Positions 1 to 5,645 of a DNA stretch of 13,718 bases are shown here, piece after piece. The DNA lies in contig DYMW01000038.1 in NCBI GenBank assembly GCA_020721385.1, positions 1 through 13,718 on the forward strand, written 5' to 3'. This DNA comes from Sulfurovum sp. GTDB taxonomy: Bacteria; Campylobacterota; Campylobacteria; Campylobacterales; Sulfurovaceae. Each line of letters starts with the position of its first letter. Positions within the stretch are counted from its first letter, which is position 1. Under the pieces are notes generated by a model, which was given only the letters and a program-made list of their open reading frames with translations, did no database searches and was not told the origin of the DNA. Both the position numbers and the translations under genes were made by a program.

Positions 1-2
1 TA

Positions 3-131
3 CCGATTTTAAGGGAATTGCTTTGCTTTAGGTTTTATCGAACTCAGGTTAATACTGTTTTAGAAGGCAATTACTTTACAGACAGAAATACGCAAGGTGT
101 TTTAAAATTTATGAAAGAAGAAAACACATAA
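3..131 (+). CDS. 3' end of an unidentified CDS (partial, enters from the left edge)
   Basis: An open frame runs from the window edge to TAA at 129-131 and encodes 42 residues ending ...GVLKFMKEENT. I recognise no domain. The tail is mixed polar and hydrophobic, as expected for an ordinary soluble protein terminus, with normal codon use. The stop codon lies inside the left arm of the attC-like palindrome at 126-179, a placement typical of integron cassette genes, so this could be the gene of the preceding cassette. The start and most of the protein lie outside the window. That the frame is coding is an inference from its openness and amino-acid composition. Confidence 0.5.
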   Translation, partial: PILRELLCFRFYRTQVNTVLEGNYFTDRNTQGVLKFMKEENT

Positions 132-179
132 CAAATCCTAGCAGTGAACGCACAGCGTCACTGAAGTTAAACGTTAGTT
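126..179 (+). repeat. attC-like recombination site (putative integron cassette junction)
   Basis: This imperfect palindrome has the layout of a short attC site. The outer arms are TAAC (129-132) and GTTA (173-176). Nine unpaired bases follow on each side (133-141 and 164-172). The inner stem pairs CAGTGAACGC (142-151) with GCGTCACTG (155-163): nine base pairs with one extra A on the left arm and a 3-base loop. An extrahelical base in the L-type stem and an unpaired central spacer are hallmarks of folded attC sites. The left-box motif ACATAAC and right-box motif GTTAGTT each fit the RYYYAAC / GTTRRRY consensus with one mismatch. The upstream stop codon falls in the left box and the next gene starts just after the right box. 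There is no T-tract, so a terminator is less likely. No integrase gene or second attC is visible. Confidence 0.5.
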
Positions 180-195
180 TCACAATGGATATAGA

Positions 196-567
196 ATGTT
201 AAATTTTATAACGAGCTTATTTTCAAATCCTATATATATTCAAATTTGGGAAAATAGAATTCTAGTTACTAATATTGATGACCAAATAATATTTGATGAG
301 AAACCATTAATAGCAATAGAGAAAAACAATAAAAACCAAGAAATTATTGCCGCTATCGGTAACGATGCCGAACATGATAAGAATAGTAGAACCATAAGTA
401 ATCCATTCTCTCACCCAAGAATATTAGTTAAGGATTTTATAAAAGCCGAAAAAATCATTCAGCATGCTATTCAAACAGTTCATAAAAACACCATTCTCAA
501 ACTCACACCTCAAGTTGTCATACATCCAATGGAAAGACTGGACGGGGGTATAACCGATATAGAATAA
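196..567 (+). pseudogene. MreB-like N-terminal-half protein, apparently 3'-truncated
   Basis: The 123-residue product aligns by eye with the first ~130 residues of the actin-like protein MreB. It shares the opening FSN, the EKPLIAIEK region (MreB: NEPSVVAI), AAIGNDAE, a DF..AEKIIQHAIQ helix and a TPQVVIHPME strand. The MreB phosphate-binding motif DxGTxNT is replaced by IQIWENRI, so nucleotide binding is not expected. From memory, there are short stand-alone MreB-like proteins of about 150 residues with this FSN..IQIWE and NPFSHPR signature, which continue past GGxTxIE into an RAFRELALGAGA-type segment. Here the frame stops with TAA immediately after GGITDIE, about 20 bases before a REP hairpin, so the last third seems lost. 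A weak GGA ribosome-binding site lies at 187-189. Function is unknown. Confidence 0.55.
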
Positions 568-587
568 GAGTTTTTAAAGGTGGAAAC

Positions 588-613
588 TCCCATCGTCTTG
601 ATGGGAATGCATA
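588..613 (+). repeat. Left REP-type hairpin flanking the RAYT gene
   Basis: TCCCATC (588-594) and GATGGGA (600-606) form a 7-bp stem with a 5-base loop, followed by ATGCATA. The whole 26-base unit occurs again in inverted orientation at 1206-1231 with one mismatch, which lies in the loop. Paired palindromic units in opposite orientation around a RAYT gene are the arrangement called a REPIN. Confidence 0.75.
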
Positions 614-647
614 CGAGAACCTGCATATAAAAATGACATAATCGTGC

Positions 648-653
648 TATAAT
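648..653 (+). promoter_or_regulatory. -10 box of the RAYT gene (near-leaderless)
   Basis: A perfect TATAAT ends only six bases before the ATG at 660. Transcription would start at about the start codon, which fits a leaderless message, and no ribosome binding site is visible. No clear -35 is present at the usual spacing. Confidence 0.45.
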
Positions 654-659
654 CACTTC

Positions 660-1193
660 ATGGGACGAAGCAGATATAAAATTTATGAACCGACACATCC
701 GCATTTTATCACTTGTACGATACTCAATTGGTTGTCTATATTCACTAGAGTGGAGAGTGTAGATATCATTATACAGAGTCTCAAATACCTCCAAAAAGAA
801 GAGGGGCTTAGACTTTATGCTTATGTGATATTAGAAAACCATGTCCATCTGGTAGCGAGTAGTGATGATATAGCAAAAAGTATGCAACACTTCAAATCAT
901 TTACAGCCAAAAAGATACTCAAATTACTTCAAGAAGTAAATGCTACGGTTTTGTTGGAACAGTTCAAATTCTATAAAAAGGCTCATAAAACTACAGCAGA
1001 GTATCAGATATGGCAAGAGGGAATACAACCCAAACTCATACAAACAGATGCTATGATGATATCTAAAATCAACTATATACATAACAATCCTATCAAAAGA
1101 GGATATGTGGATGTTGCTTGGCATTGGAGATACTCAAGTGCTAGAGACTACGAGGGGATGGATGGATTGATAGAGGTTGAGAGGTTTTGGTAG
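660..1193 (+). mobile_element. REP-associated tyrosine transposase (RAYT), IS200/IS605-type Y1 HUH protein
   Basis: This intact 177-residue CDS encodes a single-strand DNA endonuclease of the Y1 transposase superfamily. The HUH metal-binding motif is seen as NHVHLV (His61 and His63). The probable catalytic tyrosine is Tyr139 in the conserved block NYIHNNPIKRGYV. The N-terminus (HPHFITCTILNWLSIF) and total length match RAYT proteins I know, so the ATG at 660 is a good start although no ribosome binding site precedes it. RAYTs act on REP hairpins and are usually single-copy, domesticated genes rather than active insertion sequences. Here the gene lies between inverted hairpin units at 588-613 and 1206-1231. 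Both neighbouring genes look truncated at these units. The exact IS family was not checked. Confidence 0.88.
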
Positions 1194-1325
1194 ATGGGGT
1201 TTGAGTATGCATTCCCATCGAGACGATGGGAACGAGGGACAAATTCGATTGTTGATTTTTTGGAGAATCCTAAGCCATATTATGATAATTTTGAATACGT
1301 TCAAACAACAGAAGGAAAGAAATGA
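1194..1325 (+). pseudogene. 3' remnant of a disrupted gene, fused in frame with the right REP hairpin
   Basis: Directly after the RAYT stop (TAG 1191-1193), and in the same frame, an ATG opens a 43-codon frame that reads through the right REP hairpin and ends at TGA 1323-1325. The codons from about 1242 give NSIVDFLENPKPYYDNFEYV and then QTTEGKK, which looks like a genuine protein C-terminus. The part before it is translated REP sequence and carries no protein character. The stop overlaps the next ATG as ATGA (1322-1325), the usual sign of a translationally coupled upstream gene in an operon. I infer that a gene once coupled to the esterase lost its 5' part when the RAYT/REP unit arrived. I do not recognise its family. 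The 43-codon frame might still be translated and preserve coupling. Confidence 0.55.
1206..1231 (+). repeat. Right REP-type hairpin, inverted copy of the left one
   Basis: The hairpin TTCCCATCG (1212-1220), AGA loop, CGATGGGAA (1224-1232) has a 9-bp stem preceded by TATGCA. Read on the minus strand, the 26 bases match the left unit at 25 positions; the difference is C for T in the loop region. Flanking bases outside the two units do not match, so these are REP-like palindromes and not long terminal repeats. Confidence 0.75.
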
Positions 1326-1885
1326 TAATCTATATACATGGTTTTGGAAGCTCAGGGCAAGGTGGAAAAGCGAAAGAGTTTCGGGAGTACTTTAAAAGTA
1401 TTGGTGAAGCATTCATTGCTCCATCGCTTTCGTATGTACCCAAATTGGCAATAACAACGCTTGAAGAGTTGATAAATTCTTATGAAAATGTGACGCTTAT
1501 TGGTTCATCTTTGGGTGGATATTATGCAATCTATTTGGCTGAAAAGTATGGGCTAAAAGCGGTACTCATTAATCCTGCGGTTGAGTCGCTTAAAACCCTT
1601 AAACGGGCTATTAATTTAACGGGATATGCACCCAACTATTATGATGGTAGTCGGTTTGGGTGGAATGCATCTCATTTAGAGATGTTGAAATTGTATGCGG
1701 TTGATGAGGTAGCTTCTAAAGATTATTTGTTATTGCTTCAAAAGGGTGATGATGTGTTGGATTACCAAGAAGCCATTGCTAAAATTCCTTGGGCAATGAT
1801 GGTGATAGAAGAGGGTGGAACACACCAGTTTGAGGGAATAGAACGATATTTTGAGCAGATACGCAATTTTTTAATCGACCAATAA
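1322..1885 (+). CDS. YqiA/UPF0227-like alpha/beta-hydrolase esterase
   Basis: This 187-residue cytosolic alpha/beta hydrolase of the small YqiA type is probably a carboxyl-ester hydrolase with unknown natural substrate. It opens with IIYIHGFGSS (oxyanion-hole HG). The nucleophile elbow is GSSLGG with Ser63. The acid is likely one of the Asp residues in KGDDVLDY (143-147), and the catalytic His is His168 in GGTHQFEGIE. Length and order match E. coli YqiA. AGGA lies five bases before the ATG. The start overlaps the stop of the upstream remnant (ATGA), so it was probably expressed as the second gene of an operon. The promoter now driving it may be that of the RAYT unit. It converges on the helicase gene with nine bases between stop codons. 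Confidence 0.85.
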   Translation: MIIYIHGFGSSGQGGKAKEFREYFKSIGEAFIAPSLSYVPKLAITTLEELINSYENVTLIGSSLGGYYAIYLAEKYGLKAVLINPAVESLKTLKRAINLTGYAPNYYDGSRFGWNASHLEMLKLYAVDEVASKDYLLLLQKGDDVLDYQEAIAKIPWAMMVIEEGGTHQFEGIERYFEQIRNFLIDQ

Positions 1886-1886
1886 C

Positions 1887-1907
1887 GTTGACCTTTAAAA
1901 AGGCAAC
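1887..1907. terminator. Weak hairpin between convergent esterase and helicase genes
   Basis: GTTG-A-CCTT pairs with AAGG-CAAC around a TAAA-type loop, giving eight base pairs with one bulge between two converging stop codons. It overlaps the helicase stop. There is no good T-tract on either side, so it is a weak terminator candidate. Confidence 0.3.
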
Positions 1908-3217
1908 TCTTCATTGGTGACATAGCTGTTTCCGAGTTGTAAATAGTAGTTAACCACACGGCTATCGACTTTGACCATACGTTGTAAATAGGCAGACAAA
2001 TCCCCACGATTAAAATCAAGTTTTAAATTTTTAGGATTAATTGCTCGTGAAATTGCCACATAAAATTGACTTGGGGCAAAGATGTTGTCGACATTACAAA
2101 CCAAGTTGTCAATGCTCATTCCTTGGCTTTTATGAATGGTGACCGCATAAGCGAGTTTAAGAGGAAACTGCGAAAGGGTGGCTAGGGTAATGCTTTTGAT
2201 TTTGCCCTCTTTATCACTTTGCATTTCTAGTAAATCAAACTCATGGCGTTCTACCCGTACAAATTGCTCCTCTTTTTCTACAATGATATAATCATCTTCT
2301 ATTTGGGTGATAACGCCACGTTCTCCATTGGCATACTTTCCCCATTTATTGATGGTAAACAGTACAGGAACCCCTATTTTAAGTGTAAGTTGTTCCTCAA
2401 CAGGTAAGATACTTTTCCACGCACTTAACCGTTTTTCATGCACTTTTCCTTGATGCTCTTCAATGGTGGCAAAGAGTAGATGCTCATCGGCATCAATGGC
2501 ATCAAGTTTAACACGATTGGTAGAGTTTACTTCAACATTACGTCCAAAAAGAAAGGTAGGGTTTTCCTCTTTCATCTGCGTATTGGCAAGTCGAAGCATG
2601 TAGTTGGTTACCTCCTCATCACATTCACCTACGCGAATTTTGTGGAGTATATGGGTAAATTCTGCATCATCGGTTCGTCGCATTTGGGTGAGTTCAATCA
2701 CAATGGGGCTAAAACTTTTCCACGCATCCGATTCAAATGCATAAAGTTTTTCACCAAACAAATCGGCACTTTTTTGTCCATACTTTTGTACAGGAGGAAG
2801 TTGAAAAAAATCGCCCACAAAAAGCAGTTTGCCCAAATAGCCCATTGAGCTTAGACGGTAATTTATCATCTCCATCATATCGGCAGAAACCATAGAAATT
2901 TCATCAATAATAATTAAATCGGTCGCTTGTAGAATCTTTTTGAGTTCAGCCAAACGAGAACGTGAACGTTTGTCATGTTGGTCAAGCTCTTCAAAGTTGT
3001 TAGAGATGCCAAAAACAAAAAAACTGTGAATGGTAAAGCCCCCAATATTGACAGCACTCACCCCTGTCGAACCCAAGGCTACCACTTGTGTATCGCTTTG
3101 GGTTCGGTACTCTTTTATAATTTCGGTGGTGGTATAACTTTTGCCCACACCCGCTCCACCTGTTAAGAATACATTGTTTGTTTTTAAGTGGTTGAGTACT
3201 AAGTTTATATTGTTCAC
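1895..3217 (-). CDS. Pif1-like SF1B DNA helicase (AAA family ATPase)
   Basis: This 440-residue ATP-dependent DNA helicase belongs to the Pif1/RecD-like SF1B group, which unwinds duplex or G-quadruplex DNA 5' to 3' in family members. Visible motifs are Walker A GGAGVGKS (20-27), the motif Ia region ALGSTGVSA, Walker B IIIDEISM (102-109), motif III GDFFQLPPV (135-143), motif V TIHKSQGMS (360-368) and motif VI YVAISRA (386-392). A lysine-rich middle region (about 250-330) probably forms the 2B/SH3-like insert. The start is GTG (complement of 3215-3217), with AGGG six bases upstream and a -10 box further out. No N- or C-terminal extension is present, so it is a minimal helicase. Its role, whether replication, repair or mobile-element related, cannot be read from the sequence. 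Confidence 0.88.
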   Translation of the reverse strand: MNNINLVLNHLKTNNVFLTGGAGVGKSYTTTEIIKEYRTQSDTQVVALGSTGVSAVNIGGFTIHSFFVFGISNNFEELDQHDKRSRSRLAELKKILQATDLIIIDEISMVSADMMEMINYRLSSMGYLGKLLFVGDFFQLPPVQKYGQKSADLFGEKLYAFESDAWKSFSPIVIELTQMRRTDDAEFTHILHKIRVGECDEEVTNYMLRLANTQMKEENPTFLFGRNVEVNSTNRVKLDAIDADEHLLFATIEEHQGKVHEKRLSAWKSILPVEEQLTLKIGVPVLFTINKWGKYANGERGVITQIEDDYIIVEKEEQFVRVERHEFDLLEMQSDKEGKIKSITLATLSQFPLKLAYAVTIHKSQGMSIDNLVCNVDNIFAPSQFYVAISRAINPKNLKLDFNRGDLSAYLQRMVKVDSRVVNYYLQLGNSYVTNEELPF

Positions 3218-3245
3218 GGTTTACCCTATTTTTTTAGCTAATTTT

Positions 3246-3251
3246 ACTATA
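3246..3251 (-). promoter_or_regulatory. -10 box for the Pif1-like helicase
   Basis: On the minus strand, TATAGT lies about 29 bases before the GTG, giving a leader of roughly 20 bases that contains the AGGG ribosome binding site. It overlaps the plus-strand TATAAT by four bases. Confidence 0.4.
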
Positions 3252-3253
3252 AT
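3248..3253 (+). promoter_or_regulatory. -10 box for the DUF234-like gene
   Basis: TATAAT sits 16 bases upstream of an AAGGA ribosome binding site (3269-3273). No -35 is recognisable, but T-rich sequence lies upstream, which is normal for Campylobacterota sigma-70 promoters. Confidence 0.55.
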
Positions 3254-3281
3254 ATCTTACTAACTCATAAGGATTTTAGAC

Positions 3282-4169
3282 ATTAAAACACAGTTTCAAA
3301 ATTTCTTTCACCATTTTAGTTATTTAGAACTTGAACAACTCATTGAGATGTTTGCGGTGTTTGGTGGAATAGAAGAGGCATTAGAGTTGGATTTTTTTGA
3401 TGATTTGGAGTCGATTATTCGTTTTAATTTTGTAGAACACTATAAAGAGTTAAATCTGCTTATCTCACCTTCGTATCTGCTAGAAGAACCATACCGTTTT
3501 CTTTTGATTGCAGTGGCTAGGGGTGATGGACGGTTATCGAATATTTTCAGAAAAGCCAGAGTGGGTGAAACATTAGGGTTACGTCTGCTCCATGAGTTGG
3601 TGGAGTTGGGCATAGTAGAATTTGAAAATTCACGAGAACCAGCACTTAAAAAATATCCCAATCAAAAATTGGAAAAAGCTTTGCGTTCTTATAAAATAGA
3701 GTCAAAAGTCCGTTTTAAAACTCCTTTTTATCGTTTTTGGTTTGGCTTTGTAGAACCTTATAATCAGGAATTGGTAAGAGGTCAAGTACAACGTTTTTTT
3801 GAAAACTTTGAACAACACTTTTCCCGTTTGAACTCTCTGATTTTTGAACAACTTTCACAAGAGCTTCTGAATCAACATTATCACAATGAACTCATTATCA
3901 ATGGAAGCTACTGGGATCAACACAGCGAGTTTGACATCTGGGCAACCCATCAAAATGGTACACGTATTTTGGGGGAATGTAAATTTACCAACCGCAGGGT
4001 TTGTAAAAGTGAATTTTCCAAACTCAAACAGAAAGCTCAAACCTCAGGCTTAAAAGTCGATACCTACGCACTCTTTTCTAAAAGTGGTTTCTCTAACGAA
4101 CTAAAAGGTGCTGGTATTAAAAATTTGTTGTTGTTTGAATTGAAGGATTTTGAGCGGTTGTTGGAGTAG
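3282..4169 (+). CDS. DUF234-type protein with PD-(D/E)XK nuclease-like domain
   Basis: The protein resembles the C-terminal part of DUF234-bearing AAA ATPases but has no ATPase domain of its own. A winged-helix-like region (about residues 50-95 from Met3348) precedes the segment FKTPFYRFWFGFVEPY, typical of DUF234. The C-terminal domain carries EFDIWA...GECKF, a PD-(D/E)XK-like signature (Asp196, Glu210, Lys212 counted from Met3348). The first ATG (3348) has no ribosome binding site, and protein-like sequence (TQFQNFFHHFSYLELEQLIE) runs before it. AAGGA at 3269-3273 points to ATT at 3282, eight bases downstream, as start; no ATG, GTG or TTG lies in frame between 3264 and 3348. With ATT the protein has 295 residues. 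Nuclease activity is possible but not shown. Confidence 0.72.
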   Translation: MKTQFQNFFHHFSYLELEQLIEMFAVFGGIEEALELDFFDDLESIIRFNFVEHYKELNLLISPSYLLEEPYRFLLIAVARGDGRLSNIFRKARVGETLGLRLLHELVELGIVEFENSREPALKKYPNQKLEKALRSYKIESKVRFKTPFYRFWFGFVEPYNQELVRGQVQRFFENFEQHFSRLNSLIFEQLSQELLNQHYHNELIINGSYWDQHSEFDIWATHQNGTRILGECKFTNRRVCKSEFSKLKQKAQTSGLKVDTYALFSKSGFSNELKGAGIKNLLLFELKDFERLLE

Positions 4170-4179
4170 TTTAAAAAAG

Positions 4180-4256
4180 TGGTGGGTCCGGAGAGACTCG
4201 AACTCTCGACCACTCGGTTATGAGCCGAGTGCTCTAACCAACTGAGCTACAGACCC
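4180..4256 (-). tRNA. tRNA with CAT anticodon, probably elongator tRNA-Met
   Basis: This is a complete 77-base cloverleaf including an encoded CCA (complement of 4180-4182). The acceptor stem GGGTCTG pairs with CGGACCC, with one G-T pair. The D-arm is GCTCAGTTGGTTAGAGC. The anticodon stem ACTCGG/CCGAGT holds CAT at 4220-4222, and the T-arm is GAGAGTTCGAGTCTCTC. A G-C first pair excludes an initiator tRNA. The elongator Met type seems likelier than tRNA-Ile2 (lysidine-modified CAT) by overall resemblance, but this was not computed. It lies 28 bases after rodA on the same strand, and six Ts follow the CCA, which may serve as the end of the transcript. Confidence 0.9.
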
Positions 4257-4284
4257 ATTAGAGCAAAGAATAAAACGCTGAAGA

Positions 4285-5412
4285 CTATTTCTTCATCATC
4301 GTTATTTTTGAGTCCGAATTATACATAAAATAAAATTTAAAAGCAAGTAAATTTTCTAAAATACCAAAAAGAAGAGAAAAAATAATAAAGGAAGTACCAC
4401 CATGACTAAACATGGGGAGAGGCAGTCCAACAACAGGGGCTAAACCGATGGTCATTAGGATATTGACCGTCATATAGATAAAAAATAAAAGGGCAATACC
4501 TGAGGCAATAACCTTTAAAAAATAATCTTTGGTATTTTTCATGGCAATGTATAAGAGATGTAGAATAAGTGCAATATACAGTAAAATGGTGGTTATCATT
4601 CCCATAAAGCCAAATCGTTCTCCCAAATAGGCAAAAATAAAGTCGGTTGAAGATACAGGTAGAAATTTTAATTGGGTTTGGGTGGCATCTTCTCGGTTTT
4701 GACCATGCATACCTCCTGAACCAATGGCAATAAGTGATTGTTGAACATGGTAACTTGGTTCTCCAATAAAGTTTGCAATACGTTGTTTTTGGTAGGGTTT
4801 AAGTCCATGCGTATAGATAATTGGAGCCGATAAGCCTAAAATAAGAAAAATGGTGAGCCAAATACGGGTTTGAACGCCAATAACAAACAGAATTCCAAAT
4901 CCTGTAAGCAGTAAAACCAATCCTGTTCCTAAGTCAGGTTCTTTGGCAATAAGTACAAATGGAATAATAATATACATAGAGAGTTTAGCAAACATTTTCC
5001 ACTCATATCCCTCTTTAGGGGGTGGGGTACGTGAGATGAGGTACCCCAATATTAGTAAAACGGTAATCTTAATAAATTCAGAGGGTTGAATGGTTAGACC
5101 GATGACAGGTATTTGAATCCATCGTTTAGCACCAAGGATATTTATTCCAAATAAGTCAACACTTAGGAGCAACAGTAGATTAAACCAATAGGTTATAGGA
5201 ATAAGCCATTGTAGTTTACGCCAAGGAATTAAAAAAGAAATGAAGAAAACAGCCGAAGCAATACCATAATAGACCATTTGTTTTTGAAAGAGCGTCTCTT
5301 TGATTTCATAAACCAAATGAGAAGAGATAATAAAAAGAGGAATAAGTTGTAAAATTAATAAAAAGTTAATTTGTTGAAGGATACGTCTATCGAATTGGAA
5401 CCAGTTGTTCAT
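4285..5412 (-). CDS. rodA: RodA, SEDS peptidoglycan glycosyltransferase (rod shape)
   Basis: This integral inner-membrane SEDS protein polymerises lipid II into glycan strands with a class B PBP in the elongasome. The chosen product has 375 residues, the usual RodA length, with about ten hydrophobic segments. Family motifs counted from Met5412 are GAKRWI (94-99), QPSE (109-112), EPDLGTG (158-164, Asp160), SSTDFIFAYLGE (254-265, Asp257) and FSHGGTS near the C-terminus. The two aspartates correspond to the essential ones in E. coli RodA. The frame stays open 49 codons further, but TATAAT at 5438-5443 would start transcription near 5431, inside that extension, and MNNWFQFDRRI is a typical RodA start, so Met5412 is preferred. 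The ribosome binding site (AGAG) is weak. No mrdA or mreB partner is adjacent. Confidence 0.92.
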   Translation of the reverse strand: MNNWFQFDRRILQQINFLLILQLIPLFIISSHLVYEIKETLFQKQMVYYGIASAVFFISFLIPWRKLQWLIPITYWFNLLLLLSVDLFGINILGAKRWIQIPVIGLTIQPSEFIKITVLLILGYLISRTPPPKEGYEWKMFAKLSMYIIIPFVLIAKEPDLGTGLVLLLTGFGILFVIGVQTRIWLTIFLILGLSAPIIYTHGLKPYQKQRIANFIGEPSYHVQQSLIAIGSGGMHGQNREDATQTQLKFLPVSSTDFIFAYLGERFGFMGMITTILLYIALILHLLYIAMKNTKDYFLKVIASGIALLFFIYMTVNILMTIGLAPVVGLPLPMFSHGGTSFIIFSLLFGILENLLAFKFYFMYNSDSKITMMKK

Positions 5413-5437
5413 ATAGTGCTCTGTAGTTTTTGATAAC

Positions 5438-5443
5438 ATTATA
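5438..5443 (-). promoter_or_regulatory. -10 box for rodA
   Basis: TATAAT on the minus strand places a transcript start near 5431 and a leader of about 20 bases before the ATG at 5412. Confidence 0.5.
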
Positions 5444-5458
5444 TCGAAGTGAAATTTA

Positions 5459-5569
5459 ATCTTAAGTACCGAAGAGCTACAGTTTTGGCATTTTAGGGGG
5501 AAATGCAAAGGTATATCTATCAATTTAAAAGGAGGAATGAAAAGAAATTTCTCTTCCAATACTTAAGAT
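5459..5569. repeat. Inverted-repeat-bounded ~111-bp element (MITE-like or structured RNA)
   Basis: ATCTTAAGTA (5459-5468) is repeated in inverted form as TACTTAAGAT (5560-5569), a perfect 10-bp match. Just inside, GAAGAG (5471-5476) pairs with CTCTTC (5551-5556). Between them a third hairpin, GCATTT / AAATGC with loop TAGGGGG, lies around 5500. No gene is contained; two short frames on either strand lack support. The nested symmetry could be the terminal repeats of a miniature transposable element or the closing stem of a small structured RNA. No clear target-site duplication is seen. Confidence 0.45.
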
Positions 5570-5605
5570 CTAATGCAAGTATATCTAAATAAGATAAAAT
5601 TACTC

Positions 5606-5645
5606 TTAATTTTTAAAAAAATTATTTATTTTTTTTAAAAATTAA
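5606..5645. terminator. A/T-only 16-bp hairpin at the DEAD-box gene stop
   Basis: TTAATTTTTAAAAAAA (5606-5621) and its exact reverse complement (5630-5645) form a 16-bp stem with an 8-base loop and no G or C. The right arm covers the stop codon of the DEAD-box helicase gene. It probably acts in ending or stabilising that message, although it is not a standard GC-rich intrinsic terminator. Confidence 0.45.

Noticed and set aside
142..163. Hairpin read as an intrinsic terminator for the left-edge CDS
   Set aside because: No T-tract follows on either strand, and the outer TAAC/GTTA arms and bulged A fit an attC-like site better.
2480..2848. 122-codon plus-strand frame inside the helicase gene
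   Set aside because: It is an antisense shadow of a gene with all helicase motifs and has no ribosome binding site or domain.
5413..5559. 49-codon N-terminal extension of RodA from a TTG
   Set aside because: The TTG has no ribosome binding site, the -10 box at 5438-5443 lies inside the extension, the extension is not RodA-like, and part of it is the inverted-repeat element.
5531..5566. Short plus-strand frame (MKRNFSSNT) after a GGAGGA sequence
   Set aside because: The ATG directly abuts the GGAGGA, so spacing is wrong, and the frame has only nine codons inside the inverted-repeat element.
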